From contig NZ_JAGHKO010000011.1 in NCBI RefSeq assembly GCF_017742245.1, positions 753,818 through 817,817 of the forward strand: a DNA stretch of 64,000 nucleotides. Direction: 5' to 3'. This document shows positions 1-9,115 of this stretch, piece by piece. Position numbers and translations under genes: made by a program. The first letter of the stretch is position 1, and each line of letters opens with the position of its first letter. Under the pieces are notes generated by a model, which worked only from the letters and a program-made list of their open reading frames with translations, was not told where the DNA came from and did not search any database. The stretch comes from Niastella soli (GTDB taxonomy: Bacteria; Bacteroidota; Bacteroidia; Chitinophagales; Chitinophagaceae).

Positions 1-3
1 AGA

Positions 4-2556
4 TCATTTAATTAAAACCGGAAACCTGACAGTTATATGCACGCCTTCATTACTTTCAATGTTAAAGCTGCCCTTTAGCTGTCTGGTAAGCCCCCGCATC
101 AGATCAAGCCCCAGCGAATGATGTTCCCTCGTATCAAACCCTGCCGGTAAGCCAATTCCATTGTCCGATATTTTCAGCACTAACTGATCTCTTCCTTTGT
201 GTTGCAAAAGAAGACTTACATGCCCTTTCCGTTCATTCAGAAAAGCATACTTAATAGCATTGACAATCCCCTCCGTAATGATCAGGCCGAGTGGGATTGC
301 CTGCGATACGTCAAGCTCCAACGGCTCAATAGATTGTTCAAAAGTTATCTGGTTATTGGTGTCAAAACTCTCATGCAGGTAATGCACCAGTTCGTTGATA
401 TAGACAGGCATGGCGATCGTTGTCGTATTATCATCCTGGTACAGCTTTTGGTGGATCAGGGACATTGCCTGCATTCGTCGCAGGCTGTCGTTGACAGCGA
501 GCCTAGCCGTTTCATCTTCAAGATATATGGATTGCGAATACAACAAGCCGGTTACCATTTGAAGGTTGTTCTTAACTCGGTGATGCACTTCCTTGATCAG
601 CCATTCTTTTTCTTTGAGCAGTTTATCCTGTTCCGCATTCAGGGTTTCCAGGAATAGGTTTTTCTGGTCCAGTTCCTTTTGATTCGCCTCCAGCTTACGA
701 TTGCTTCTTTGCTTTATAAGGTAACGGTTGAATAATAATGCTACAATGATCAGTAATAATGCTACAAAGGCCCGGGTAATATTTTTTGTTCTGTTGGCCT
801 GCTCAACAGTGATCCGCTGCAGTTGATTTTGGTTGTTGAGTAACTTAATATCCTTTTCCTTCTTAGCCGTTTCAAACTGCACCTCTAGTTCCTGTATTTG
901 CCAGTTTTTTGTTTCATTAAGAAGGGAATCACTCAATTGCTTATGCCTGAGTACATGTTGTATAGCGGAAGTATAATTTCCCAGGCCGGAATCAGCTCTA
1001 AAGAGCATCAGATTGATATCTTTCATCTGCGCCAGTGAATTCGTGCTTTCTGCAGTGCTCAATGCCTTTTTTAAATAGGCTATTGCTTTCCCGTATTGCA
1101 ATTTATTGATAAAGAACTGCCCGATCTCACTATAGACATCGGTGGTTATTTCATTGTCCTCCTTCAGTTGCCCTGCCAGCTTTATTAATTCAAGATAATA
1201 CTTTTCGGCCTGCCGGTGCTGGTTCACAGCCTGATAACAGTATGCCAGTGAACCTACCAGGCATGCTTGTGCGTCAACGCCGATGGGTTTATTTTTAGCG
1301 TTGATGTCAAGAATATAGGCCAGCGCTTCCTTTTCCTTTTTTATTTTTACAAGCTCCCTGGCAAAAAAGCCGGCATCCCTGAATTTATAAAAATTGTCAC
1401 CAGCATTAAATACCCGGTTATTGAGCGTTTTTGAATACCACTCCACACTTTTATCGGGTTGCCCTATTTCCCGGTACATATTGGCAAGACGGCGGTAAAA
1501 AGTAAGGGCGGAGGTGGAATCATTGGTGGCCTCAATGCTTTCTATTGCCTTTAACCCATAAAAAATGCACTTGTTGAAATCGCCTTTGTTGCGGTAAGTA
1601 ACTGCCAGCAGATCATAAATATAGTGCAGCTCCCGATAACCGATAGCTTTGTAACGGTCCAGTGCATCCAATAACGCTGTTTCCGACTGGTCCAATCTGC
1701 CATTCACCAGGTGTATATCCGCAATCGTCTTTAAAACAAATGCTTCTCTTTCCTGATTTCCGCTTTTTCTATAAAGCGAACACATTTTCTCATAACAATG
1801 CAGCCTGGTTATGCCGGTATTCTCCCGTAATGGGATCAGCGTTGCCAGCTCGTACCATAAAAGCGCTTCCCGCTCCTCATTACCAGGCATGCTTACTTCA
1901 GCTATCGTTTGCTGGTATAGCTTTTTACTTGGCTGTAAACCTTCGGTAATAAAACTAACCATTGCCCTGATATGTGTACGTTCAGGCTGCCATGTTGCCG
2001 ACAAATTGAGCGGTGCTATTTTACTCGCCTGCTCCAGGAAAAGAATTGAGCTGTCAAAATCATGTTGTGTCCTTTCTTTATGAAACAGATAATGGCGGCC
2101 CAGGATGATCAAAAAACGAAAGCGGGTTGAATCGCGCAATGAGCCCAGGACGTTAAGCGCAGATCCCACGTCATTTTTTCTGATAAACGCATCTCCTTTT
2201 ATTAAACTGGCCTCATTTTTTCCATTTTCATATTTCAATGTCTCACTAAGATGAAACGCCTGGTCTGCAAACCAAATAGCGCTGTCGAGCTGCGTTAGGG
2301 GATTTCCGGTTTTGTACACATAATATTCTCTATACGTAAAATACCTGCCCAGTTTTAGCAATACGTGCACCCGGCTTGTATCTTCTTTGCTTTTCCGGAG
2401 TTGTAATAACAATTGCGATTGTTCATTCCATATCCTTTGGGAAAAAGAAAACAGGGGAGTGACCAGCAAAATAATAATGCTGGTGATAAAACAAATGACC
2501 CTATTATTATCCCGCTTCTTGTTTAAAAAGAAAGCGGCTAAACGTAATAGTGGCAT
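4..2556 (-). CDS. TPR-repeat sensor histidine kinase, HisKA_2 family
   Basis: 850-residue membrane sensor kinase. An N-terminal hydrophobic segment (about residues 20-40, ending FSFSQ) acts as signal or anchor. A long run of TPR-like helices fills about 60-560, followed by a coiled coil, one membrane helix near 590-612 and a second coil. The dimerisation/phosphoacceptor box is EVHHRVKNNLQMV (His near 658), typical of HisKA_2/HWE-like kinases. The ATPase domain shows the N-box NAIKYAF, DNGIGLP and SLGLDLM. TPR-HisKA_2 kinases of Bacteroidota are usually orphan or pair with LytTR/NarL regulators. No regulator lies within the window on this side; a partner could be beyond the left edge, where the gene ends 3 bases from the border. 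The ligand cannot be told from sequence. Confidence 0.93.
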   Translation of the reverse strand: MPLLRLAAFFLNKKRDNNRVICFITSIIILLVTPLFSFSQRIWNEQSQLLLQLRKSKEDTSRVHVLLKLGRYFTYREYYVYKTGNPLTQLDSAIWFADQAFHLSETLKYENGKNEASLIKGDAFIRKNDVGSALNVLGSLRDSTRFRFLIILGRHYLFHKERTQHDFDSSILFLEQASKIAPLNLSATWQPERTHIRAMVSFITEGLQPSKKLYQQTIAEVSMPGNEEREALLWYELATLIPLRENTGITRLHCYEKMCSLYRKSGNQEREAFVLKTIADIHLVNGRLDQSETALLDALDRYKAIGYRELHYIYDLLAVTYRNKGDFNKCIFYGLKAIESIEATNDSTSALTFYRRLANMYREIGQPDKSVEWYSKTLNNRVFNAGDNFYKFRDAGFFARELVKIKKEKEALAYILDINAKNKPIGVDAQACLVGSLAYCYQAVNQHRQAEKYYLELIKLAGQLKEDNEITTDVYSEIGQFFINKLQYGKAIAYLKKALSTAESTNSLAQMKDINLMLFRADSGLGNYTSAIQHVLRHKQLSDSLLNETKNWQIQELEVQFETAKKEKDIKLLNNQNQLQRITVEQANRTKNITRAFVALLLIIVALLFNRYLIKQRSNRKLEANQKELDQKNLFLETLNAEQDKLLKEKEWLIKEVHHRVKNNLQMVTGLLYSQSIYLEDETARLAVNDSLRRMQAMSLIHQKLYQDDNTTTIAMPVYINELVHYLHESFDTNNQITFEQSIEPLELDVSQAIPLGLIITEGIVNAIKYAFLNERKGHVSLLLQHKGRDQLVLKISDNGIGLPAGFDTREHHSLGLDLMRGLTRQLKGSFNIESNEGVHITVRFPVLIK

Positions 2557-2812
2557 AAAGGCGTTATATTCAAGGAAATTTTAATTTTTCAATAGAGCCA
2601 TAAATTTCATAAATGTCTCTTTTACAAATTTCATGATAAATCTCTTAACTGGGAGGCATTTACTGAAGGTTTGAAAGAATAGTTGCCATTTAACAATAAG
2701 CCTAACCGGTAGCCGGGTAGGTTTATAATATATATGATATTTTTATCTACTTTTAGAGATCACTTCCAGGGGCACTTTCAAAACGCGAAGCCCTATCCAT
2801 TCCATCCAACAG

Positions 2813-3862
2813 CTATTTCGTCTTTTGCACCTCGTTTTTCAGCGATGAAGCCCTGATTATGAGGTCGGCCCGCAGAGTGATGGAGTTGGTGCTGTACAAA
2901 TTACCGGTGCCTTGGAGGTGGTTGATGAGGTTGGTGACGGCGATGTTGCCCATGGTCTCGCCTGCATAGTCGACCGTAGTGAGGTTGGGCTCAATGACCT
3001 TACTGATGGGGTCGTTATTGAAACCGGCAAAAGCTACATCGTGAGGAATGTGAAACCCGGCTGCTTTTAGCGCCATCATACAATAAACGGCGGAGGTGTC
3101 ATTGGCTGAGAATACCGCGTCAGGCCGTTTGGCAGCTGGCATGCTCAGAATATGCTTTGCGGCTGCTGTACCGTCTTTTTCCGACAGCTCGCTTATGAGA
3201 TGCATCTTGTCCTGAAAAGGCAGGTCATGGTCTTTAAGTGCCTGCCGGTACCCGTCAAAGCGGTCTTTATATACATTCCGGAGCAGGTTACCGCCAATGT
3301 GCATGATCCGTTGACAACCCTGGTCTATCAGGTGTTTCGTGATCTTATAAGCGGCGTCGTAGTTATTGATGACCACAGAAATGCTGGACGGATGAGAATA
3401 CACCCGGTCGAAGAATACCACTGGGATGTTTCGTTTGAAAAAGGGTTCCAGGTGATTGATGTTGCGGGTATCGTAGGCGAGGGAGATCAGTAACCCGTCG
3501 ACCCGTTTGTTAAACATGGTATCTGCATTCTGCTTTTCGTTTTCTGCCTCTTCCAGCGATTGGGCAATGATCAGGTTATACCCATGTTTGTTGGCCGCCT
3601 TCTCCATACCAGCGAGTACAGAGGACATGAAATGGCTGTTTAGTCTGGGTACGAGCACCCCAAGTGTTTTGGTGGTTTTACTGCGAAGACTGCTGGCAAA
3701 CGTGTTGGATTGGTAACCTAATTCCAATGCGACCTCCGCAATCTTTTTACGGGTGTTTTTGCTAACAGCGGGACTGTTTTTCAAGCCTCTGCTAACAGTT
3801 GCAGCGGAAATATTGAGGTGCTTGGCAATATCGTATATCGTTACTTCCCGGTTTTCGGCCAT
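2813..3862 (-). CDS. LacI-family transcriptional regulator
   Basis: 349 residues, the normal LacI/GalR length. The N-terminus has the classic helix-turn-helix and hinge: TIYDIAKHLNISAATVSRGL (residues 8-27) followed by KKIAEVALELGYQSN. A periplasmic-binding-protein-like effector domain (about 60-340) follows, with the typical GVLVPRL and DGLLISLA segments. LacI regulators of this phylum usually control carbohydrate uptake or degradation genes and respond to a sugar. No sugar operon is directly adjacent (the kinase is 256 bp downstream, a tRNA is upstream on the other strand), so the target is unknown. The 255 bp between this gene and the kinase gene holds no gene I can support. Confidence 0.95.
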   Translation of the reverse strand: MAENREVTIYDIAKHLNISAATVSRGLKNSPAVSKNTRKKIAEVALELGYQSNTFASSLRSKTTKTLGVLVPRLNSHFMSSVLAGMEKAANKHGYNLIIAQSLEEAENEKQNADTMFNKRVDGLLISLAYDTRNINHLEPFFKRNIPVVFFDRVYSHPSSISVVINNYDAAYKITKHLIDQGCQRIMHIGGNLLRNVYKDRFDGYRQALKDHDLPFQDKMHLISELSEKDGTAAAKHILSMPAAKRPDAVFSANDTSAVYCMMALKAAGFHIPHDVAFAGFNNDPISKVIEPNLTTVDYAGETMGNIAVTNLINHLQGTGNLYSTNSITLRADLIIRASSLKNEVQKTK

Positions 3863-3989
3863 TGTAACTGTGTGATGTTTGTCAAAGAAAAAGAGCTTTT
3901 TTTGAATAAAAAAATGGAAGTGGTAAAGGAGGATAAGATAAAATTGAAAAAAAAGTTTGCCAAAAGTGTGTAATTACAAAATGGAACCT

Positions 3990-3997
3990 TACTTTTG
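3990..3997 (+). promoter_or_regulatory. -7 box of the tRNA-Val promoter (TACTTTTG)
   Basis: Exact match to the Bacteroidota -7 element TAnnTTTG, about 50 bases before the tRNA. No good -33 TTTG is seen at the usual 19-21 bp; there is only a TGTG at 3967-3970. Confidence 0.45.
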
Positions 3998-4016
3998 CAA
4001 CCCCAATGATAATCAA

Positions 4017-4034
4017 GGGCGTTTAGTTCAGATG
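4017..4034 (+). pseudogene. 5' tRNA-like fragment
   Basis: GGGCGTTTAGTTCAGATG resembles the first 18 bases of the intact tRNA that starts 29 bases later (GGGAGTTTAGCTCAGTTG), with 4 mismatches. It covers only the acceptor 5' strand and the start of the D arm. It is probably a partial duplication, though a chance match cannot be excluded over this length. Confidence 0.4.
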
Positions 4035-4045
4035 AAAATCATAAA

Positions 4046-4541
<496 letters not shown>

Positions 4542-4594
4542 ACTTATTTCAGTTGATTCAATAGCTCTTTTCGGCGATCGTGCCGGGTCTAAAC

Positions 4595-4630
4595 AAAAAA
4601 TGCTGCAGGAGTTTTTTTCTCCCGCAGCAT
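4595..4630 (-). terminator. acnB terminator
   Basis: Read on the minus strand: ATGCTGCGGGAG, a 7-A loop, CTCCTGCAGCAT, then a T run. It sits about 35 bases past the acnB stop codon. Confidence 0.85.
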
Positions 4631-4663
4631 AAATATAATAAATCCGTTTTACGGGTTATAATA

Positions 4664-7456
4664 CTAATATGTAAGACTGTCTTTGCTTGTAGTTAAGTTC
4701 TTCAGCGGAGGTGCGAACTTCGTCAGATCGATACCTGCTACTGCGGCTTTGTATTCGTTCATATTTGGAATTCTTCCAAGGATTGCAGAAAGAACGACCA
4801 CAGGTGTAGAGGCAAGAAGGGATTCTCCTTTTTTGCGCTCAGAATCTTCAACTACTCTTCCCTGGAAAAGACGGGTAGAGGTTGCCATAACGGTATCGCC
4901 TTTAGCCGCTTTTTCCTGGTTACCCATACAAAGGTTACAACCCGGACGCTCGAGGTACATCATATTTTCGTATTCAGTACGTGCTGCGCCTTTGGGAGCA
5001 TTATCATTGAATTCAAAACCAGAATATTTCTGCAGTATTTCCCAGTCGCCTTCGGCCTGAAGCTCATCAATGATATTGTAAGTTGGAGCTGCCACTACAA
5101 GCGGAGCACGGAACTCAACTTTACCTTGTTGTTTTTCCAGATTTTTGAGCATTTGGGAAACGATTTTCAAATCGCCCTTGTGTACCATGCAGGAGCCAAC
5201 GAAACCAAGGTCCACTTTTTTCTCGCCACCATAGTAAGAGAGCGCGCGAATGGTATCGTGGGTATATCTTTTAGAAACGTCTGCATTATTAACGTCTGGG
5301 TCGGCGATCATTGGTTCAGCGATCACATCCAGGTCAATTACCACTTCAGCATAATATTTAGCATTTGCATCTGGTGTTAACGCGGGTTTTTCACCTGATT
5401 TAATCTCTGCGATCCTTTTATCTGCTCTATTGATCAAACCCTGAAGAACCTGCCGGCTGTTATCCATGCCCTTGTCAATCATGATCTGAATCCTGCCTTT
5501 CGCAATTTCCAGTGATTGAATTAGGGTGTCGTCTTCAGAAATACAGATAGAAGCTTTTGCTTTCATCTCTGCCGTCCAGTCTGTAAAGGTAAATGCCTGA
5601 TCAGCAGGAAGTGTTCCGATATGTACTTCAATGATACGGCCCTGGAAAACGTTCTCACCGCCAAATTTCTGCAGCATTTGCGCCTGCGTAGCGTGTACTA
5701 CATCTCGGAAATCCATGTGGTCCTTCATTTCTCCTTTGAAGGTTACTTTCACAGATTCCGGAATGGGCATAGATGCTTCACCGGTTGCCAGTGCCAGCGC
5801 AACTGTACCCGAGTCAGCGCCAAACGCAACACCTTTCGACATCCTTGTATGTGAGTCACCACCAATGATGATAGCCCACTCGTCAACCGTAATATCGTTG
5901 AGTACTTTGTGAATTACATCGGTCATTGAATGATATTCGCCCTTGGGGTCACGGGCAGTAATAAGTCCAAACTCATTCATGAACTTCATGAGCTTTGGAA
6001 TATTTGCCTGCGCTTTCTTATCCCAAACCGAAGCGGTGTGACAACCTGATTGATAAGCACCGTCAACTATTGGTGAAATAACAGTGGCTGCCATAGATTC
6101 CAGTTCCTGAGCAGTCATCAAACCGGTGGTATCCTGAGAACCTACGATGTTCACTTCTACGCGAACATCTGAACCAGCGTGTAATACTTTACCTGGGGTA
6201 GTTCCAACAGCATTTCTGTTAAAGATCTTCTCAACAGCTGTAAGACCCTGCCCTTCGTGAGAAATTTCTTTTGAAGGAGCAAAAACCGGGGGAATATCAA
6301 TGCCGAGCAGTTTGGCCGCAATGGTCTGGATCTTTTTACCGAATACGATAGCATATGATCCTCCAGCTTTGATGAATTCCATTTTCTGCGGCGTAAGCGC
6401 CTTGGAAATATCGATCAGTTCCTTATCGCCATTATAAAGTTTCTTCTTCTTTGTGTTGATCGTAAGCACGGTGCCGGTAGCAACGGAATAAACCTGCTCA
6501 AGAATAGGTTCGTTATTTTCATTGCGAACGATCTTGCCATTGGCGTCTGTCTTTTTCACCCAGTTTTTGAGGTCAATACCAATTCCGCCGGTAACGTCAA
6601 CTGTGGTAAGGAAAATGGGAGAAATTCCGTTTGTACCGCCCACAATAGGGGCAATATTTACAAATGGAACATAAGGACTTGCCTGTCTGCCCGTCCAAAG
6701 CGCCACGTTATTAACGCCAGACATTCTTGATGAACCCACACCCATAGTGCCTTTCTCAGAAATCAGCATCACGCTTTTGTCGGGATGTTGTGCCTGCAGC
6801 GCTCTGATCTCGGCTTGGGCCTGGGGGGTAATCATACATTTACCATGCAATTCACGATCTGAACGTGAGTGCGCCTGGTTGCCCGGAGAGAGCAAATCAG
6901 TAGAAATATCACCTTCGCCGGCTATAAAAGTCACTATTTTAATTTCTTCAGGCACATCGGGCAGTTTTGTGAAAAACTCAGCCTGAGCGTAACTTTCAAG
7001 TATATCTTTAGCTATTGGATTTTCGTTTTTGAATGCCTCTTTCAGGCGGTCTGTATCAGCATCATAGAGGAATACCTGTGTTTTAAGCACTTTTGCAGCT
7101 TCTTTTGCAATAGAAGCGTCATTCCCCAGCGCCAGATCAAGCAACACCTCAATTGAAGTACCACCCTTCATGTGGGATAACAGCTCAAAAGCAAAAGCAG
7201 GGGTAATTTCTTCAACTTTGGATGTGCCAAGAATGATTTCTTTTAAAAACTTAGCTTTTACTCCGGCAGCACTCGTAGTTCCGGGCAAAACATTGTAAAT
7301 AAAGGTATTGAGAGAATCTTTTCTGTGTACATTTTTGAGATCTCTAATTTGCGCGATGATTTCACTTAGTAATTCGCCGCCATCGATCGGCTTCGGATGA
7401 AGATCCTGACTTTTTCTTTCTTCAATTTCCTTAAGGTACTCATTGTAACGGCTCAT
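4664..7456 (-). CDS. acnB: bifunctional aconitate hydratase 2 / 2-methylisocitrate dehydratase
   Basis: About 930 residues from the preferred start. The frame is open to an upstream ATG at 7489, but the family N-terminus MSRYNEYLKEIEERK begins at the ATG at 7456. AcnB isomerises citrate to isocitrate in the TCA cycle and dehydrates 2-methylcitrate products. The N-terminal HEAT-like helices (about 1-160) and swivel domain precede the catalytic domains. Iron-sulphur ligands are visible in GSCMVHKGDL (Cys near 755) and RPGCNLCMGNQ (CxxC near 840), as expected for a [4Fe-4S] enzyme. It is transcribed alone, with its own upstream -7 box and a strong terminator. It is flanked by two copies of the tRNA-Val locus, one intact and one decayed. 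Confidence 0.97.
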   Translation of the reverse strand: MSRYNEYLKEIEERKSQDLHPKPIDGGELLSEIIAQIRDLKNVHRKDSLNTFIYNVLPGTTSAAGVKAKFLKEIILGTSKVEEITPAFAFELLSHMKGGTSIEVLLDLALGNDASIAKEAAKVLKTQVFLYDADTDRLKEAFKNENPIAKDILESYAQAEFFTKLPDVPEEIKIVTFIAGEGDISTDLLSPGNQAHSRSDRELHGKCMITPQAQAEIRALQAQHPDKSVMLISEKGTMGVGSSRMSGVNNVALWTGRQASPYVPFVNIAPIVGGTNGISPIFLTTVDVTGGIGIDLKNWVKKTDANGKIVRNENNEPILEQVYSVATGTVLTINTKKKKLYNGDKELIDISKALTPQKMEFIKAGGSYAIVFGKKIQTIAAKLLGIDIPPVFAPSKEISHEGQGLTAVEKIFNRNAVGTTPGKVLHAGSDVRVEVNIVGSQDTTGLMTAQELESMAATVISPIVDGAYQSGCHTASVWDKKAQANIPKLMKFMNEFGLITARDPKGEYHSMTDVIHKVLNDITVDEWAIIIGGDSHTRMSKGVAFGADSGTVALALATGEASMPIPESVKVTFKGEMKDHMDFRDVVHATQAQMLQKFGGENVFQGRIIEVHIGTLPADQAFTFTDWTAEMKAKASICISEDDTLIQSLEIAKGRIQIMIDKGMDNSRQVLQGLINRADKRIAEIKSGEKPALTPDANAKYYAEVVIDLDVIAEPMIADPDVNNADVSKRYTHDTIRALSYYGGEKKVDLGFVGSCMVHKGDLKIVSQMLKNLEKQQGKVEFRAPLVVAAPTYNIIDELQAEGDWEILQKYSGFEFNDNAPKGAARTEYENMMYLERPGCNLCMGNQEKAAKGDTVMATSTRLFQGRVVEDSERKKGESLLASTPVVVLSAILGRIPNMNEYKAAVAGIDLTKFAPPLKNLTTSKDSLTY

Positions 7457-7569
7457 ATGATTTTCTTTTTTTATGTCCATGACATTCATAGCGATCTAAA
7501 GAAGATTCCATTTAACAACAGATTCTCCATTAAATAGTTATTTTATGCATGTAAGTGAATTTTCGGGGG

Positions 7570-7577
7570 CAAATTTA
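7570..7577 (-). promoter_or_regulatory. acnB -7 promoter box (TAAATTTG)
   Basis: Exact TAnnTTTG on the minus strand, about 115 bases before the preferred acnB start. The -33 region is weak. Confidence 0.5.
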
Positions 7578-7727
7578 CCGATGATGCCGAGATTACAGCT
7601 TCTTTGTATGTATAATTTTTTGAGACAACCGTTTGTGTGTTGTCTAATCCTGAAAAAGACAATTACTAATTGTTCTGCAAGTATTTGTCTGCTAACGACT
7701 TAAGTTTAAAAACGCGTATGAGCGGTC

Positions 7728-7840
7728 CCTTTATTTGGTTCAACAATTTGCCGGCAGACTCCACAGAAGAAAGGTATCCAATAAATCGGAGGCCTTTTTT
7801 ATTGTTATTAGTTTAGCTCATTTGGTTCAGCGCATCCCGT
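7728..7840 (+). pseudogene. decayed second copy of the tRNA-Val/terminator/tRNA-like locus
   Basis: From about 7755 this follows 4110-4196 closely: tRNA 3' end (ACTCCACAG against ACTCCCACAG), terminator (stem now GGTATCC/GGAGGCC, partly broken), the shared spacer TTTTTTATTGTTATTAGTTTAG, and the 5' part of the tRNA-like unit up to GCGCATCCCG. Before it, TTTGGTTCAACAATTTGCC resembles an eroded D arm/anticodon region. The copy is in the same orientation as the intact locus, so the GIY-YIG gene and acnB are flanked by direct repeats. Confidence 0.65.
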
Positions 7841-8416
7841 CCGCCCCTACTGTCCTGGCACAACCTGCCTGTAGCATTATAAGAAGCCATTCTGTCCCTT
7901 ATTTTTCCTTAACAAGAAACCACTCCATTTGGCGCAACCAGAGGCCTTTTAGGCTTATTATCGATTAGGTGCTACCGGCAGAGGTGTAAAACAATATAAT
8001 GACGAGGCTGACTAGTAGTGCAGTCCTGGTCATCCTCCAGTTTACTTCTGGTCAGATTCTCTCCAGATGTAGTCCTACAGGCCATTTCCCGCCTAAAAAC
8101 GCCACTGAAACGCCACCAAAACGCCACTAAAAGGCCACTGCTCAGTGGCATATCGGAGGGGTATTCCTTGCCGTTTGGTGGGATATGTAGTATATAAGTG
8201 ATATATATCACCAGGATCTGACTAGGGTCTTGCCGGGCTTTTATTATGCTTTACTAAAGAAAAGCAGGTATTCCCCCAAGGGAAGGCGGAAAGAAATACC
8301 AAACGATAATACTCGAAGCCATATTAAACGGTTGTATTTAAATCCCTCAACTTTTCAACCTGATATCCAACTGGGGGACGCGGCCGGGTAAGGTTAAAGC
8401 TAATTGTGGAGAGCTT
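7841..8416. other. gene-free region with short repeats
   Basis: No reading frame here looks coding. A 79-codon minus-strand frame at 7972-8211 reads through repeats and matches nothing I recognise. The region holds the 11-bp direct repeats (8098-8141), a CCACTG/CAGTGG hairpin at their end (8135-8148) and a palindrome GTGATATATATCAC at 8198-8211. Nothing else stands out. Confidence 0.6.
8098..8141 (+). repeat. four tandem 11-bp repeats
   Basis: Four head-to-tail units: AACGCCACTGA, AACGCCACCAA, AACGCCACTAA, AAGGCCACTGC. The core GCCAC is invariant and the period is one helical turn. The last unit runs into an inverted repeat, CCACTG-CT-CAGTGG. Confidence 0.85.
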
Positions 8417-9034
8417 TTAGGAATTGGTCAGATGACGGACATCATTTGCTTCCAGGATACTGAACCTGCCATTAAAATAAGATACGCGATAAAGACAAGT
8501 ATTGCTATGGTTGAAGTTTGCCATACAACTGATAGGTGATTGACTGAGCATGCACAACAATACCAGCAATGAGCGCCCGTGCATACAGATAAGCACCCGC
8601 TTTTCAGTTGGCCTGGAAAGGATAACGTCCAGCGCTTCCTGAAGGCGTTCGGAAACCTGATTGGGGCTTTCGCCTTTTTCAAAGGACAAGTCACATTGTC
8701 CGCTCTGCCAGTAATTTTTCATTTCGTGGAATGCACTCAGCCAATCTTCTTTACTTTCATTCCCCTCCCAAATACCAAAAGACAGTTCATCAAGCCCCGG
8801 CAATAGCTCCCACGGAATACCTTCTTCTAAAAAATTTTTTACTGTTTGGTGAGTACGCTTAAGGGCGGATGTATATACCTTATCAAAAGGCACATGTTTA
8901 TAATACTGGTAAAATGCCTTTCCCTGCTCTCTTCCCAGATCATTAAGATCAGTATTTACGCCTCTTCCCTGTACAATGCCCAACCTGTTGTAATCGGTTT
9001 CCCCATGCCTGATGATATACAGCTCTTTATCCAT
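8417..9034 (-). CDS. histidine phosphatase family protein (phosphoglycerate mutase-like)
   Basis: 205 residues. The catalytic signature RHGETDYNR lies at residues 9-17 (phosphohistidine His10), followed by the family segments TDLNDLGREQGKAF, DKVYTSALKRTHQT and a second His in CMHGRSLLVLL. This is the compact histidine-phosphatase (branch 1) fold, including cofactor-dependent phosphoglycerate mutases, alpha-ribazole phosphatase and sugar or nucleotide phosphatases. The substrate is not deducible. No cobalamin genes are nearby, so a CobC role has no support. It stands alone, 81 bp after the end of the barrel-protein gene on the same strand. Confidence 0.92.
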   Translation of the reverse strand: MDKELYIIRHGETDYNRLGIVQGRGVNTDLNDLGREQGKAFYQYYKHVPFDKVYTSALKRTHQTVKNFLEEGIPWELLPGLDELSFGIWEGNESKEDWLSAFHEMKNYWQSGQCDLSFEKGESPNQVSERLQEALDVILSRPTEKRVLICMHGRSLLVLLCMLSQSPISCMANFNHSNTCLYRVSYFNGRFSILEANDVRHLTNS

Positions 9035-9115
9035 ATTCTATTTCCTTTAAGCCCCGCAAGATAAGATTAAGCACCAACAACAAATCCATTCTTTATCCTC
9101 TCTTAAATAAAACCA

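Noticed and set aside
7972..8211. 79-codon minus-strand frame
   Set aside because: It runs through the 11-bp repeats, has no recognisable pattern and no promoter.
8417..9034. Assignment of the histidine phosphatase as CobC
   Set aside because: No cobalamin genes nearby and the short fold serves many substrates.
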